From: Brevirhabdus pacifica
GTDB lineage: Bacteria > Pseudomonadota > Alphaproteobacteria > Rhodobacterales > Rhodobacteraceae
Length of the DNA: 64,000 nt
Reading direction: 5' to 3'
Assembly (NCBI RefSeq): GCF_002797755.1
Contig: NZ_PGFI01000011.1
Span: 558,001 to 622,000 of the forward strand
Under the pieces are notes generated by a model, which had not been told where the DNA came from, ran no database searches, and was given only the letters and a program-made list of their open reading frames with translations. Of this stretch, positions 1-8,675 are shown piece after piece (positions within the stretch are counted from its first letter, which is position 1; every line of letters starts with the position of its first letter). Position numbers and translations under genes: made by a program.

Positions 1-201
1 GCCGCCTGTCAGAAGTGCTGCCCACGCCACGGCGCGTTCGCGGGCGGGGCTGTCGATCTTGGCGTGGTCATGGGAATGGCCCGGCGCGTGGTCGTGCCCC
101 TTGCCTTTGCCGTGCCCCCGGTCGTCGTCATGCCGGTGCGCGTCTTTGCCAGCGGCGGGCGTGTCCGGGGCCTGCGCCCGGGGGGTGGGGTGATCCGTCA
201 T
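1..201 (-). CDS. Cation diffusion facilitator (CDF) metal efflux protein, N-terminal part only
   Basis: Minus-strand reading frame that starts at 201 and runs off the left edge of the window, giving the first 67 residues. The N-terminus is cytosolic, hydrophilic and very rich in His and Asp (HRHDDDRGHGKGKGHDHA, then GHSHDHAK). It is followed by ARERAVAWAALLTGG, which looks like the lead into the first membrane helix of a CDF transporter of the CzcD/DmeF/ZitB type. Such His-rich arms bind Zn, Co or Ni in the family. The metal cannot be decided from this fragment. It lies 48 nt downstream of the sdaA stop codon on the same strand, so co-transcription is possible. Confidence is limited by the truncation. 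Confidence 0.6.
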   Translation of the reverse strand, partial: MTDHPTPRAQAPDTPAAGKDAHRHDDDRGHGKGKGHDHAPGHSHDHAKIDSPARERAVAWAALLTGG

Positions 202-249
202 GGGGCCTCCGGCATGGGTGCTGTCCGGCGCTCCGTCATCGGATCGGGA

Positions 250-1635
250 TCAGCAGTTCGGTACGTTAACGGCCAACCCCCCCAAAGAGGTTTCCTTGTA
301 TTTTTCGCTCATGTCCCGGCCAGTCTGGCGCATGGTCTCGATCGCCGCATCCAGGGGCACCAGATGCGCCCCGTCGCCCCGCAGGGACAGCGAGGCCGCC
401 GAGACGGCCTTGATCGCGCCCAGGCCGTTGCGCTCGATGCAGGGGACCTGCACCAGGCCGCGCACCGGGTCACAGGTCATGCCCAGGTGATGCTCCAGCG
501 CGATCTCGGCGGCGTTCTCGACCTGGGCCGCGCTGCCTCCCAGGACGGCGCAAAGCCCCGCCGCCGCCATGGCCGCGGCCGATCCCACCTCGGCCTGGCA
601 GCCGCATTCGGCCCCCGAGATCGAGGCGTTGGTCTTGATGATCCCGCCGATGGCCGCCGCCGTCAGCAGGAATTCCGCGCTGCGCGCAGGCGTCGCCTGG
701 GGCACGAAATCCAGCCAGTAGCGCAGCACCGCCGGCAGCACGCCCGCCGCCCCGTTGGTGGGGGCGGTGACAACCTGACCGCCGGCTGCGTTTTCCTCGT
801 TCACCGCCATGGCGTAGGTGGCGATCCAGTCGTTGACCGTGTGCGGCGCGGTCAGGTTGCGCCCCTGCTCGGCCAGCAGGGCGCGGTGGATGGTGCCGGC
901 CCGGCGCCGCACCCCCAGCCCGCCGGGCAGGATGCCCTCGGCCGCAAGCCCGCGGTCGATGCAGTCGTGCATGGAACGGGCAAGCTCCTCAAGGCCGCGA
1001 TCCAGCTCGCCGGCGGACATCGACGCCAGCTCGTTGGCGCGCTTCATCTGCGCGATGGTCAGGCCGGAACTTGCGGCCATGCTCAGCATCTCTTCGGCCG
1101 AGGTGAAGGGGTGGGGCACGGCGGCGGGGCTTGTGGCTGCGTCCTCGTCGGCGCGGGCGCCCTCCAGCTCGTCTTCCGACAGCACGAAACCGCCGCCGAT
1201 GCTGTAGTAGGTCCGTTGCAACACCCGGTCGCCCTGGCCGTCCAGCGCCCAGAAACGCAGGCCGTTGGAATGGCCGGGCAGGGGCGGGCCGTAGTCGAAG
1301 ACCAGATCGTTTGCAGGGTCGAAGGCCAGCGGCGGCAGTCCTTCGGGGGTGACCTGACGCCGGGCCGTGACCTCGGCCAGAAGCGGTTCGGCGGTCTCGG
1401 GATCGCAAGTGACGGGGGTCAGGCCCGAAAGGCCCAGGATTACCGCCCTGTCGGTGGCATGACCGCGCCCGGTGAAGGCCAGCGAGCCATGCAGCGACGC
1501 ACCCACCCCCGCGATGGTGAAGGGACAGTCGCGCAGGTCCGCCAAGAAACGCGCCGCCGCCACCATCGGACCCATCGTGTGCGAGGACGAGGGGCCGATG
1601 CCGCGTTTGAAGATGTCGAAGACGCTCAGGAACAT
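250..1635 (-). CDS. sdaA: L-serine ammonia-lyase (L-serine dehydratase), single-chain iron-sulfur type
   Basis: Converts L-serine to pyruvate and ammonia in the cytoplasm. The 461-residue length is typical of single-chain enzymes with fused beta and alpha parts. The N-terminal MFLSVFDIFKRGIGPSSSHT is diagnostic. The alpha part holds cysteines expected to bind a [4Fe-4S] cluster (SGAECGCQAEVGSAAAM and MTCDPVRGLVQVPC). The start at 1635 was chosen because the family begins at MFLSVFDIF; the frame stays open for another 106 codons upstream, but that stretch is low-complexity and unlike the family. It is divergent from rpiA, with an approximately 283-nt gap between them. The partial CDF gene follows on the same strand. 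Confidence 0.93.
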   Translation of the reverse strand: MFLSVFDIFKRGIGPSSSHTMGPMVAAARFLADLRDCPFTIAGVGASLHGSLAFTGRGHATDRAVILGLSGLTPVTCDPETAEPLLAEVTARRQVTPEGLPPLAFDPANDLVFDYGPPLPGHSNGLRFWALDGQGDRVLQRTYYSIGGGFVLSEDELEGARADEDAATSPAAVPHPFTSAEEMLSMAASSGLTIAQMKRANELASMSAGELDRGLEELARSMHDCIDRGLAAEGILPGGLGVRRRAGTIHRALLAEQGRNLTAPHTVNDWIATYAMAVNEENAAGGQVVTAPTNGAAGVLPAVLRYWLDFVPQATPARSAEFLLTAAAIGGIIKTNASISGAECGCQAEVGSAAAMAAAGLCAVLGGSAAQVENAAEIALEHHLGMTCDPVRGLVQVPCIERNGLGAIKAVSAASLSLRGDGAHLVPLDAAIETMRQTGRDMSEKYKETSLGGLAVNVPNC

Positions 1636-1918
1636 GGACGGGCTTTCGGACTTGCGGGGCCGGGGGGCCCGGGGATGCGTTCGCACCACTAGAGGGGCGG
1701 CGGTGTTCGTTACCAAATGGCGGGGCGCGACGGCGCGGGCTTGTCCGAAAGCGACCCTTTTCGGGGCGGGGCGGCAGGGGGAGTGCCCGCAAATGCCGCA
1801 GGCCCCTGTCGGACGGATGTGAGGGCGCGGAACGGCCGGGGCGTTCTGACGCGAAATCCGACCTCGCAGCCCCGGCGGCTTGGGCCTATAGTGCGCCAAA
1901 CAAATCCGGAGGTGTTCC

Positions 1919-2707
1919 ATGCCCGCAGATCTTTCCCCTTCCGACAAGGCCAAGTTCCTGGCCGCGAAGCGCGCCGTCGACTACGTCAAGGACGGGATGC
2001 GGGTCGGGCTTGGCACCGGCTCCACCGCGGCGTGGATGGTGCGTTGCCTGGGGGAGCGTATCCGCGAGGAGGGGCTGAAGATCACCGGGGTTCCGACCTC
2101 GCGCCGGACCTACGACCTGGCCCAGCAGGTGGGCGTGCCCGTCGCGACCCTGGAAGAGACGCGCTGGCTGGACCTGACCATCGACGGCGCCGACGAGTAT
2201 GATTCGCAGCTCAACCTGATCAAGGGCGGCGGCGGCGCGCTGTTGCAGGAGAAGATCGTCGCCACCGCCTCGGACCAGATGATCGTGATCGCCGACATCA
2301 CCAAGCAGGTCGAGACGCTGGGCGCCTTCCCCCTGCCGGTCGAGGTCATCAAGTTCGGCTGGCAGACCACCAAGCTGTTGATCGAGGAGACGCTGATCAA
2401 CATGGACGTGATGGGGCGCGAATGCTCCCTGCGCATGAATGTCGACGAGCCTTACATCACGGACGAGGGCAACTATATCCTGGATCTACACCTGCGCCGG
2501 ATCGCCAAGCCCAGCCAGCTGAGCCTGGTGCTGAACCAGATCCCCGGGGTGGTGGAGAACGGCCTGTTCATCGACATCTGCGACGTGCTGGTGATCGGCC
2601 ATCAGGACGGCCGTGTCGAGGTGCGGGACATCAACAACGGGACGGTCGAGAACGAACGCATCGACATCCTGGAAGAGGACAACCTGTTCCAGGACCTATC
2701 TGACTGA
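1919..2707 (+). CDS. rpiA: Ribose-5-phosphate isomerase A
   Basis: Interconverts ribose 5-phosphate and ribulose 5-phosphate in the non-oxidative pentose phosphate pathway. The 262-residue protein shows the RpiA signatures GLGTGSTAAWMV near residue 31, DGADEYD with catalytic acids, and KGGGGALLQEKI with the catalytic lysine. A purine-rich site (CCGGAGG) precedes the ATG by about 5 nt. A TATAGT at 1887-1892 could be a -10 element, but I see no convincing -35. gor starts 11 nt after the stop, so the two genes probably share a transcript; this would link the pentose phosphate pathway with an NADPH-using enzyme. Confidence 0.95.
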   Translation: MPADLSPSDKAKFLAAKRAVDYVKDGMRVGLGTGSTAAWMVRCLGERIREEGLKITGVPTSRRTYDLAQQVGVPVATLEETRWLDLTIDGADEYDSQLNLIKGGGGALLQEKIVATASDQMIVIADITKQVETLGAFPLPVEVIKFGWQTTKLLIEETLINMDVMGRECSLRMNVDEPYITDEGNYILDLHLRRIAKPSQLSLVLNQIPGVVENGLFIDICDVLVIGHQDGRVEVRDINNGTVENERIDILEEDNLFQDLSD

Positions 2708-2718
2708 GAAGGACTTCC

Positions 2719-4080
2719 ATGACTTTCGACTACGATCTGTTTGTCATCGGCGGCGGCTCCGGTGGCGTCCGTGCCGCACGCCTGGCCTCCTCCGAAGCCG
2801 GCGCGCGGGTCGGGCTGGCCGAGGAATACCGCATGGGCGGGACCTGCGTCATCCGCGGCTGCGTGCCCAAGAAGCTGATGGTCTTCGCGTCGGGCTATTC
2901 GAGCGTGGTGGATGATGCGCGCAACTTCGGCTGGGAACTCAGCACCGGACCTTTCCAGTGGGAGACCTTCGCCGGCCACATGAACCGCGAGCTCGACCGC
3001 CTCGAGGCGGCCTATCGCAACACGCTGGCCAAGGCCGGGGTCGAGGTCTTCGACGCCCGCGCCGTGCTGGAGGACGCCCATACCGTGCGCCTGTCCACGG
3101 GCGAGCGTTTCAGTGCCCGGCACATCCTGGTCTGTACCGGTGGTCGCCCCGTGCTGCCGCCGATCGAGGGGGCCGAATATGGCATCACCTCGAACGACAT
3201 CTTCCTGATGCCGCACATGCCCAAACGGATGCTGATCGTGGGCGGCGGCTACATCGCCAGCGAGTTCGCCTGCATCATGAACGGGCTTGGCACCGAGGTG
3301 ACCCAGTTCTACCGCGGCGAGCAGATCCTGCGCGGCTTCGACACCGAAACCGCCCTCTTCGTGCAGGAACAGATCGTCGAGCGGGGCGTGAACCTGCGGC
3401 TCAACACCAATGTCACCCGGCTGGAAAAGCTGGACGACGGTCGCGTGCGCGCCCATGCCACCGACGGCACCGCCGAGGAATACGATCAGGTTTTCTTCGC
3501 CACCGGGCGTCACCCCAATACCGAGAACATGGGACTGGAGGAACTGGGCGTCGCGCTGGGCAAGCGCGGCGAGATCCTGGTTGACGAGTTTTCGCAGACC
3601 GGGGTGCCCTCGGTCTACGCGGTGGGCGATGTCACCGGCCGGATCGACCTGACCCCGGTCGCGATCCGCGAGGGCGCGGCCTTCGTCGAGACGGTCTTCC
3701 ACGGCCGCCCGACCCCGGTGGATCACGCGCTGGTTCCCAGCGCCGTCTTCACCCAGCCCGAGATGGGCACCGTGGGCCTGACCGAGGAAGAGGCCGCCGA
3801 GCATGGCCCCGTCGAGGTCTACACCACCCGCTTCAAGCCGATGCACCGCGCCTTCGCCGGGCGTTCCGACCGGGTGCTGATGAAGCTTCTGGTGCAGAAG
3901 GACACGCGCAAGGTGCTGGGCTGTCACATCGTGGCCGATCAGGCCGGCGAGATGATCCAGCTTGTCGGCATCGCGGTGAAGATGGGGGCCACCAAGGAGG
4001 AGTTCGACCGCACCTGTGCCGTCCACCCCACAATGGCCGAGGAGCTGGTCACGATGAAGGCCCCGACCCGCACGATCTGA
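2719..4080 (+). CDS. gor: Glutathione-disulfide reductase
   Basis: NADPH-dependent reduction of glutathione disulfide; a cytosolic FAD flavoenzyme. The protein has 453 residues, the usual length. Visible landmarks are the FAD-binding GGGSGGVRAARLAS near residue 10, the redox-active pair in GGTCVIRGCVPKKLM, the second dinucleotide fold GGGYIASEFA near residue 176 followed by arginines (YRGEQILRGFD) that suit NADPH, the FAD motif YAVGDVTG, and the C-terminal HPTMAEEL whose histidine is the catalytic base supplied across the dimer. The GCVPKKLM form and the terminal motif separate it from lipoamide dehydrogenase. It lies 11 nt behind rpiA. Confidence 0.95.
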   Translation: MTFDYDLFVIGGGSGGVRAARLASSEAGARVGLAEEYRMGGTCVIRGCVPKKLMVFASGYSSVVDDARNFGWELSTGPFQWETFAGHMNRELDRLEAAYRNTLAKAGVEVFDARAVLEDAHTVRLSTGERFSARHILVCTGGRPVLPPIEGAEYGITSNDIFLMPHMPKRMLIVGGGYIASEFACIMNGLGTEVTQFYRGEQILRGFDTETALFVQEQIVERGVNLRLNTNVTRLEKLDDGRVRAHATDGTAEEYDQVFFATGRHPNTENMGLEELGVALGKRGEILVDEFSQTGVPSVYAVGDVTGRIDLTPVAIREGAAFVETVFHGRPTPVDHALVPSAVFTQPEMGTVGLTEEEAAEHGPVEVYTTRFKPMHRAFAGRSDRVLMKLLVQKDTRKVLGCHIVADQAGEMIQLVGIAVKMGATKEEFDRTCAVHPTMAEELVTMKAPTRTI

Positions 4081-4240
4081 CGGGTGGGCGAATTTCCCCG
4101 GCGGGGCGGGTCGCTGACCGAAATGTCAGCGGGTTCCGCACCGTCGGGCTGTTGCGGCCACCGGCAGAAGCCGCATAGGTTGCAAGTGACGACGATTGAA
4201 AAGAAGATGAACGCTTCGAGTGAAGAGAGGACCAACCCGT

Positions 4241-5446
4241 ATGGCTAGCAATAACGGCGGCCCCTGGGGCGGCGGCGGATCGGGCAGCGGTGGCTCGGGC
4301 GGTAACCGCGGCGGACAGGGTGGCGGCAATCGCGGCGGCGGACGCCCGCCGCGCGGCGAGGGCCCCCAGATCCCCGAGATCGACCAGATCATGAAAAAGG
4401 GACAGGAACAGCTGCGCGTCCTCATGGGCGGCAAGGGCGGCGGCAATGGCGGCACCCCCCAGGGCGGCGGCGGCCCGACCATGGGTCGCGGCACCATCGG
4501 GATGATCGCGCTGGCGGCAGTGGCCGCCTGGTTGTTCGCCTCGTTCTACACGGTGCGCCCCGAAGAGCAGTCGGTCGAACTTTTCCTTGGTGAATACAGC
4601 TCCACCGGCACGCCGGGTCTGAACTTCGCCCCCTGGCCCGTGGTCACCTACGAGGTGGTTTCGGTCACCCGCGAACAGACCGAGGATATCGGTGTCGGCC
4701 GCGGCAACCGTCTGGACCAGGGCCTGATGCTGACCGGCGACGAGAATATCGTCGACATCGACTTCCAGGTCGTCTGGAACATCAACGACCCGGCCAAGTA
4801 CCTGTTCAACCTGCGCGACCCGCAGCAGACGATCCGTGCGGTCTCCGAATCGGCCATGCGCGAGATCATCGCCCAGTCCGAACTGGCGCCGATCCTGAAC
4901 CGTGACCGTGGTGCTATCGCCAACCGGCTGCAGGACCTGATCCAGGCGACGCTGGAAAGCTATGACAGCGGCATCAATGTCGTCCGCGTCAACTTCGACA
5001 AGGCCGACCCCCCGCGCGAGGTCATCGACAGCTTCCGCGAGGTCCAGGCCGCCGAGCAGGTCCGCGACCGTCTTGAGAAGCAGGCCGATGCCTATGCCAA
5101 CCGCGTCCTCGCCGGCGCACGGGGTGAGGCCGCGCAGGTTCTCGAAGAGGCCGAGGCCTATCGCGCCCGCGTCGTCAACGAGGCCGAGGGTGAGGCGTCG
5201 CGCTTCAGCGCGGTCCTGACCGAGTATCGCCGCGCCCCCGAGGTCACGCGCAAGCGTCTCTACCTGGAGACGATGGAAGAGGTGCTGGGCGACGTGGACA
5301 AGATCATCCTCGACGACACCGGGGCCGGCAAGGGATCGGGCGTCGTGCCCTACCTGCCGCTGAACGAGCTTGGCCGCGGCCGCACCGGTGCCAACACCGA
5401 GTCCGCAACCCCGCGCACGCCGCGTAACACGGAAGGGGCCAACTGA
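4241..5446 (+). CDS. hflK: FtsH protease modulator HflK
   Basis: SPFH/band-7 membrane protein that partners with HflC in a complex regulating the FtsH protease. The 401 residues begin with a glycine-rich cytosolic arm (MASNNGGPWGGGGSGSGG) of about 80 residues, then one membrane helix (IGMIALAAVAAWLFASFYTV), then the periplasmic band-7 domain and a charged helical tail containing EAEAYRARVVNEAEGEA. The ATG at 4241 is preferred over a GTG at 4220 in the same frame because AGAGAGGA precedes it at a suitable distance. The hflC start codon overlaps the stop by one base (TGATG), which indicates translational coupling. Confidence 0.95.
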   Translation: MASNNGGPWGGGGSGSGGSGGNRGGQGGGNRGGGRPPRGEGPQIPEIDQIMKKGQEQLRVLMGGKGGGNGGTPQGGGGPTMGRGTIGMIALAAVAAWLFASFYTVRPEEQSVELFLGEYSSTGTPGLNFAPWPVVTYEVVSVTREQTEDIGVGRGNRLDQGLMLTGDENIVDIDFQVVWNINDPAKYLFNLRDPQQTIRAVSESAMREIIAQSELAPILNRDRGAIANRLQDLIQATLESYDSGINVVRVNFDKADPPREVIDSFREVQAAEQVRDRLEKQADAYANRVLAGARGEAAQVLEEAEAYRARVVNEAEGEASRFSAVLTEYRRAPEVTRKRLYLETMEEVLGDVDKIILDDTGAGKGSGVVPYLPLNELGRGRTGANTESATPRTPRNTEGAN

Positions 5447-6603
5447 TGCGCCGCACTGCCTTCATTCTGCCCGTCGCGGTGGTTGCGCTGATCGCGCTGC
5501 TGTCATCGGTCTTCATCGTGGACGAGCGCGAGCGCGCGCTGGTGCTCCAGTTCGGGCGGGTGGTCGACGTCAAGGCCGAGCCGGGCCTGGCGTTCAAGAT
5601 CCCCCTCATCCAGGAAGTCGTGCGCTATGACGACCGGATCCTCAGCCGCGACATCGACCCGCTGGAAGTGACGCCGCTGGACGACCGCCGCCTGGTGGTC
5701 GACGCCTTCGCACGCTTCCGCATCGTCGATGTCGAACAGTTCCGTCAGGCTGTCGGCGGCGGCGGCATCCGTGCGGCCGAAGACCGTCTGGACCGGATCC
5801 TGCGGGCCGAAACCCGCGAAGTTCTGGGTTCGGTTTCGTCCAACGACATCCTGTCCTCGGACCGGGCGGCGCTGATGCTGCGCATCCGCAACGCGGCCAT
5901 CGCCGAAGCGCGCGCGCTGGGTATCGACATCATCGACGTCCGCCTCAAGCGCACCGACCTGCCCGAGCAGAACCTCGAGGCCACCTTCGCCCGGATGCGC
6001 GCCGAGCGCGAGCGCGAGGCCGCCGACGAGATCGCCCGCGGCGAAGAAGCCGCCCAGCGGGTCCGCGCCCAGGCCGACCGCACCGTGGTCGAGCTGGTCT
6101 CGGACGCCCGGCGCGAGGCCGAGATCGCCCGTGGTGAGGCTGACGGCCGCCGCAACGCGATCTTCGGCGAGGCCTTCGGCAGCGATCCCGAGTTCTTCGA
6201 GTTCTATCGTTCGCTGAACGCCTACAAGAAGGCGCTTCAGGGGCAGAACTCGACCATGGTCCTGTCGCCCGACAGCGAGTTCTTCGACTACCTGCGCTCG
6301 GACAGCGGCCGGTCGGCGACCGGCAGCGAACGCCCCTCGGCCTCGGGTCGGGCGGCGGTGGTTGAGCCTGCGGCGCAGGATGCCGCCCCCTCGGAAGAGG
6401 CGGCGGGCGAAGAGCCGGCCAACCAGGACGCGGCGCCTGCCGCTGATGCCGGCACCGATACGGGCGCTGATACGGGCACGGGCGCTGATACGGGCACGGG
6501 CACTGATACGGGCACCCAGGCCGGTGATCCGGCCGGGGACACCGGAAACACCACGGGCGGGACCGAGACCCGGCCGCTGGTGCCCGGCACACCGGCACAA
6601 TAG
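5446..6603 (+). CDS. hflC: FtsH protease modulator HflC, with an unusual Asp/Thr/Gly-rich C-terminal tail
   Basis: Second subunit of the HflKC complex. An N-terminal helix (TAFILPVAVVALIALLSSVF) anchors a periplasmic band-7 domain with VDERERALVLQFGRVV and the expected RILSRDIDPLEVTPLDDRRL. Family members usually end near residue 290-300; this one is 385 long. The extra C-terminal part of about 90 residues is low complexity (Ala/Glu/Pro, then Asp-Thr-Gly repeats) and is encoded partly by a tandem 18-bp DNA repeat. The tail is probably disordered and periplasmic. It overlaps hflK by one base, and a DUF2065 gene follows 15 nt later, the usual order in proteobacteria. Confidence 0.93.
   Translation: MRRTAFILPVAVVALIALLSSVFIVDERERALVLQFGRVVDVKAEPGLAFKIPLIQEVVRYDDRILSRDIDPLEVTPLDDRRLVVDAFARFRIVDVEQFRQAVGGGGIRAAEDRLDRILRAETREVLGSVSSNDILSSDRAALMLRIRNAAIAEARALGIDIIDVRLKRTDLPEQNLEATFARMRAEREREAADEIARGEEAAQRVRAQADRTVVELVSDARREAEIARGEADGRRNAIFGEAFGSDPEFFEFYRSLNAYKKALQGQNSTMVLSPDSEFFDYLRSDSGRSATGSERPSASGRAAVVEPAAQDAAPSEEAAGEEPANQDAAPAADAGTDTGADTGTGADTGTGTDTGTQAGDPAGDTGNTTGGTETRPLVPGTPAQ
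6452..6519 (+). repeat. Tandem repeat of an 18-bp unit inside the 3' end of hflC
   Basis: The unit GCTGATACGGGCACGGGC occurs at 6466-6483 and 6484-6501, with degenerate partial copies on both sides (from about 6452, and ACTGATACGGGCACC at 6502-6516). It keeps the reading frame, giving Ala-Asp-Thr-Gly-Thr-Gly units. Copy number could vary by slippage without a frameshift. Confidence 0.85.
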
Positions 6604-6618
6604 GCCGGGGGGCGACGG

Positions 6619-6810
6619 ATGGCCGAGACCTTCGTCACCGCCCTGGGCATCGCGATCTTCTTCGAGGGGCTGGTGTTCGCACTGGCCCCTTCGCGTATGG
6701 AGGAGCTGGTGCGCCTCATCGCGCAAATGCCGCGCGAGACCCGGCGCCTGCTGGGGATTTCGGCGATGCTGACGGGGCTGGTCATTGTCTGGATCGGAAT
6801 GGGTGCCTAG
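6619..6810 (+). CDS. DUF2065 family small membrane protein (YjeT-like)
   Basis: 63-residue protein with two hydrophobic helices (ETFVTALGIAIFFEGLVFAL and LLGISAMLTGLVIVWIGMGA) around a short charged loop (PSRMEELVRLIAQMPRETRR). This is the typical DUF2065/YjeT arrangement. Genes of this family usually sit directly after hflC, as here (15 nt), so it is probably part of the hflKC transcript. Its biochemical role is not established. The region between it and degP holds only short G+C-rich dyads and no clear terminator. Confidence 0.85.
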   Translation: MAETFVTALGIAIFFEGLVFALAPSRMEELVRLIAQMPRETRRLLGISAMLTGLVIVWIGMGA

Positions 6811-7088
6811 ATAACGGACAACGGCTGCCGCGCGGAACGCGGCGCACGGGGCTCCCACCGGGCCGCGCCGCGAAAGCGGAGAGGGACATCGCCGCGCCAG
6901 GAGGGGCGGGGCGCGCCACCTGGACCCCACGCGGGCCGCCGCACGACGTTCCTCTCACGGGGAATTCATCCCGCGGCGTCCCCGGCGCCCCGGTCTTTGC
7001 TTGCCCTTTCGGCAGCAAGTGGAATTATTGGCCGGCAGGCAGGCGCCCGCGATCTGCCGGCACAGACTTGAATGAGGAGGATCAAGGC

Positions 7089-8573
7089 GTGGAAGCAAAA
7101 GTCATCACCCGGACACGACCCACAACCCAGCCCATGCGGCTGTTTCTGGCACTGGTTCTGGGACTGGCGCTGGCCCTGTTCCAGGTGATGGAGGCAAAGG
7201 CCCGCGCCGCGCCCGAAAGCTTCGCCGACCTGGCCGAGAAGGTCAGCGCGGCGGTGGTCAACATCACCACCTCGACCACGGTGGCCACCACCGGCCCCGG
7301 CCCCGCGCCGATGGTTCCCGAAGGCTCCCCGCTTGAGGATTTCTTCCGCGACTTCATGGACCGCCAGAATCGCGGTGACGGCCAGCGGCCCCGCCGCAGT
7401 CAGGCGCTGGGCTCGGGCTTTGTCATTTCCGAGGACGGCTTCATCGTCACCAACAACCACGTCATCGACAAGGCCGACCAGATCACGATCGAGTTCTTCA
7501 ACGGTCGTGAGCTTGAGGCCAAGGTGATCGGCACCGACCCCAAAACCGATATCGCTCTGCTGAAGGTCGAGGCCGACGCGCCTCTGCCCTTCGTCAGCTT
7601 CGGCGACTCGGATGTGGCCCGCGTGGGCGACTGGGTGATGGCCGTGGGGAACCCGCTGGGCCAGGGCTTCTCGGTTTCGGCGGGCATCGTCTCGGCCCGT
7701 AACCGGGCGCTTTCGGGCACCTATGACGATTTCATCCAGACCGACGCCGCGATCAACCGGGGCAACTCGGGCGGGCCGCTGTTCGACATGAACGGCGAGG
7801 TGATCGGCGTGAACACCGCGATCCTGTCGCCCAACGGCGGCTCGATCGGGATCGGCTTTGCCATGTCCTCGGCGGTGGTGACCAAAGTGGTCAACCAGCT
7901 CAAGGAGTTTGGCGAGACCCGGCGCGGCTGGCTGGGCGTGCGCATCCAGGACGTGACCGACGACGTGGCCGAGGCGATGGGCCTCGCCAAGGCCGCCGGT
8001 GCGCTGGTGACGGATGTGCCCGACGGCCCGGCCAAGGATGCAGGCATGGCCGCCGGTGACGTCATCCAGTCCTTCGACGGCAAGGATGTCGCGGACACCC
8101 GCGAACTGGTGCGCGTCGTCGGCAATACCGAGGTCGGCAAGGCCGTCCGCGTTGTTGTCTTCCGGGGTGGCAAGACCCAGACCCTGAAGGTCACGCTGGG
8201 CCGCCGCGAGGATGCCGAGGCGATCCCGGTGGCCGGTGACGGCCCCGACGCCGACACGCCCGCCGAGCCCGAGGTCGCCGAGGTGCTGGGACTCAGCCTT
8301 TCGCCCCTGACGGACCCGCTGCGTGCCGACCTGGAGCTGCCGAAATCGGCCCAGGGCCTGGTCGTGCGCGATGTCGACCCGGAAAGCGAAGCCTACGAGA
8401 AGGGCCTGCGCGCGGGTGACCTGATCTCCGAGGCCGGCCAGCAGAAGGTGTCCGAGGTCGCTGATCTTGAAGATCAGATCGACGCCGCCCGCGAGGCTGG
8501 CCGCAAGACGATCCTGCTTCTGGTCCGCCGCGATGGTGAGCCGCGCTTCGTGGCGCTTGCCCTGGGCGAGTGA
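7089..8573 (+). CDS. degP: Periplasmic serine endoprotease DegP/HtrA (Do family)
   Basis: Degrades or chaperones misfolded periplasmic proteins. Signal peptide MRLFLALVLGLALALFQVMEAKARA, then a trypsin-like domain with a full catalytic triad: His in VTNNHVIDK, Asp in KTDIALLKV and Ser in NRGNSGGPLF. Two PDZ domains follow (starting near GWLGVRIQDVT and near LGLSLSPLTD). I take the GTG at 7089 as start because GAGGAGG ends 8 nt before it; an in-frame TTG at 7068 and an ATG at 7134, right at the signal peptide, are alternatives. Length is 494 residues. A strong intrinsic terminator follows. Being next to hflKC fits an envelope protein quality-control neighbourhood. Confidence 0.95.
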   Translation: MEAKVITRTRPTTQPMRLFLALVLGLALALFQVMEAKARAAPESFADLAEKVSAAVVNITTSTTVATTGPGPAPMVPEGSPLEDFFRDFMDRQNRGDGQRPRRSQALGSGFVISEDGFIVTNNHVIDKADQITIEFFNGRELEAKVIGTDPKTDIALLKVEADAPLPFVSFGDSDVARVGDWVMAVGNPLGQGFSVSAGIVSARNRALSGTYDDFIQTDAAINRGNSGGPLFDMNGEVIGVNTAILSPNGGSIGIGFAMSSAVVTKVVNQLKEFGETRRGWLGVRIQDVTDDVAEAMGLAKAAGALVTDVPDGPAKDAGMAAGDVIQSFDGKDVADTRELVRVVGNTEVGKAVRVVVFRGGKTQTLKVTLGRREDAEAIPVAGDGPDADTPAEPEVAEVLGLSLSPLTDPLRADLELPKSAQGLVVRDVDPESEAYEKGLRAGDLISEAGQQKVSEVADLEDQIDAAREAGRKTILLLVRRDGEPRFVALALGE

Positions 8574-8613
8574 CCGGGGGCCGGGATCCCCGGCCGCCAC
8601 GACCAACGAACAT

Positions 8614-8650
8614 GACCCGCCGTGCGAGATGTCGCGCGGCGGGTCTTTTC
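8614..8650 (+). terminator. Intrinsic terminator after degP
   Basis: Perfect 9-bp stem GACCCGCCG (8614-8622) with CGGCGGGTC (8637-8645), a 14-nt loop, then TTTT. It sits about 40 nt after the degP stop codon and before the convergent lipoprotein gene. Confidence 0.85.
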
Positions 8651-8675
8651 ATGGTGACCGGCAGGAATTTGGGGG

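Noticed and set aside
1829-1845. EcfG-type general stress promoter (GGAAC ... CGTT) between sdaA and rpiA
   Set aside because: The two halves are only about 8 nt apart instead of the required 16-17.
6827-6843. Terminator after the DUF2065 gene (GCCGCG/CGCGGC)
   Set aside because: Six base pairs and no U-run; such dyads are expected by chance at this G+C content.
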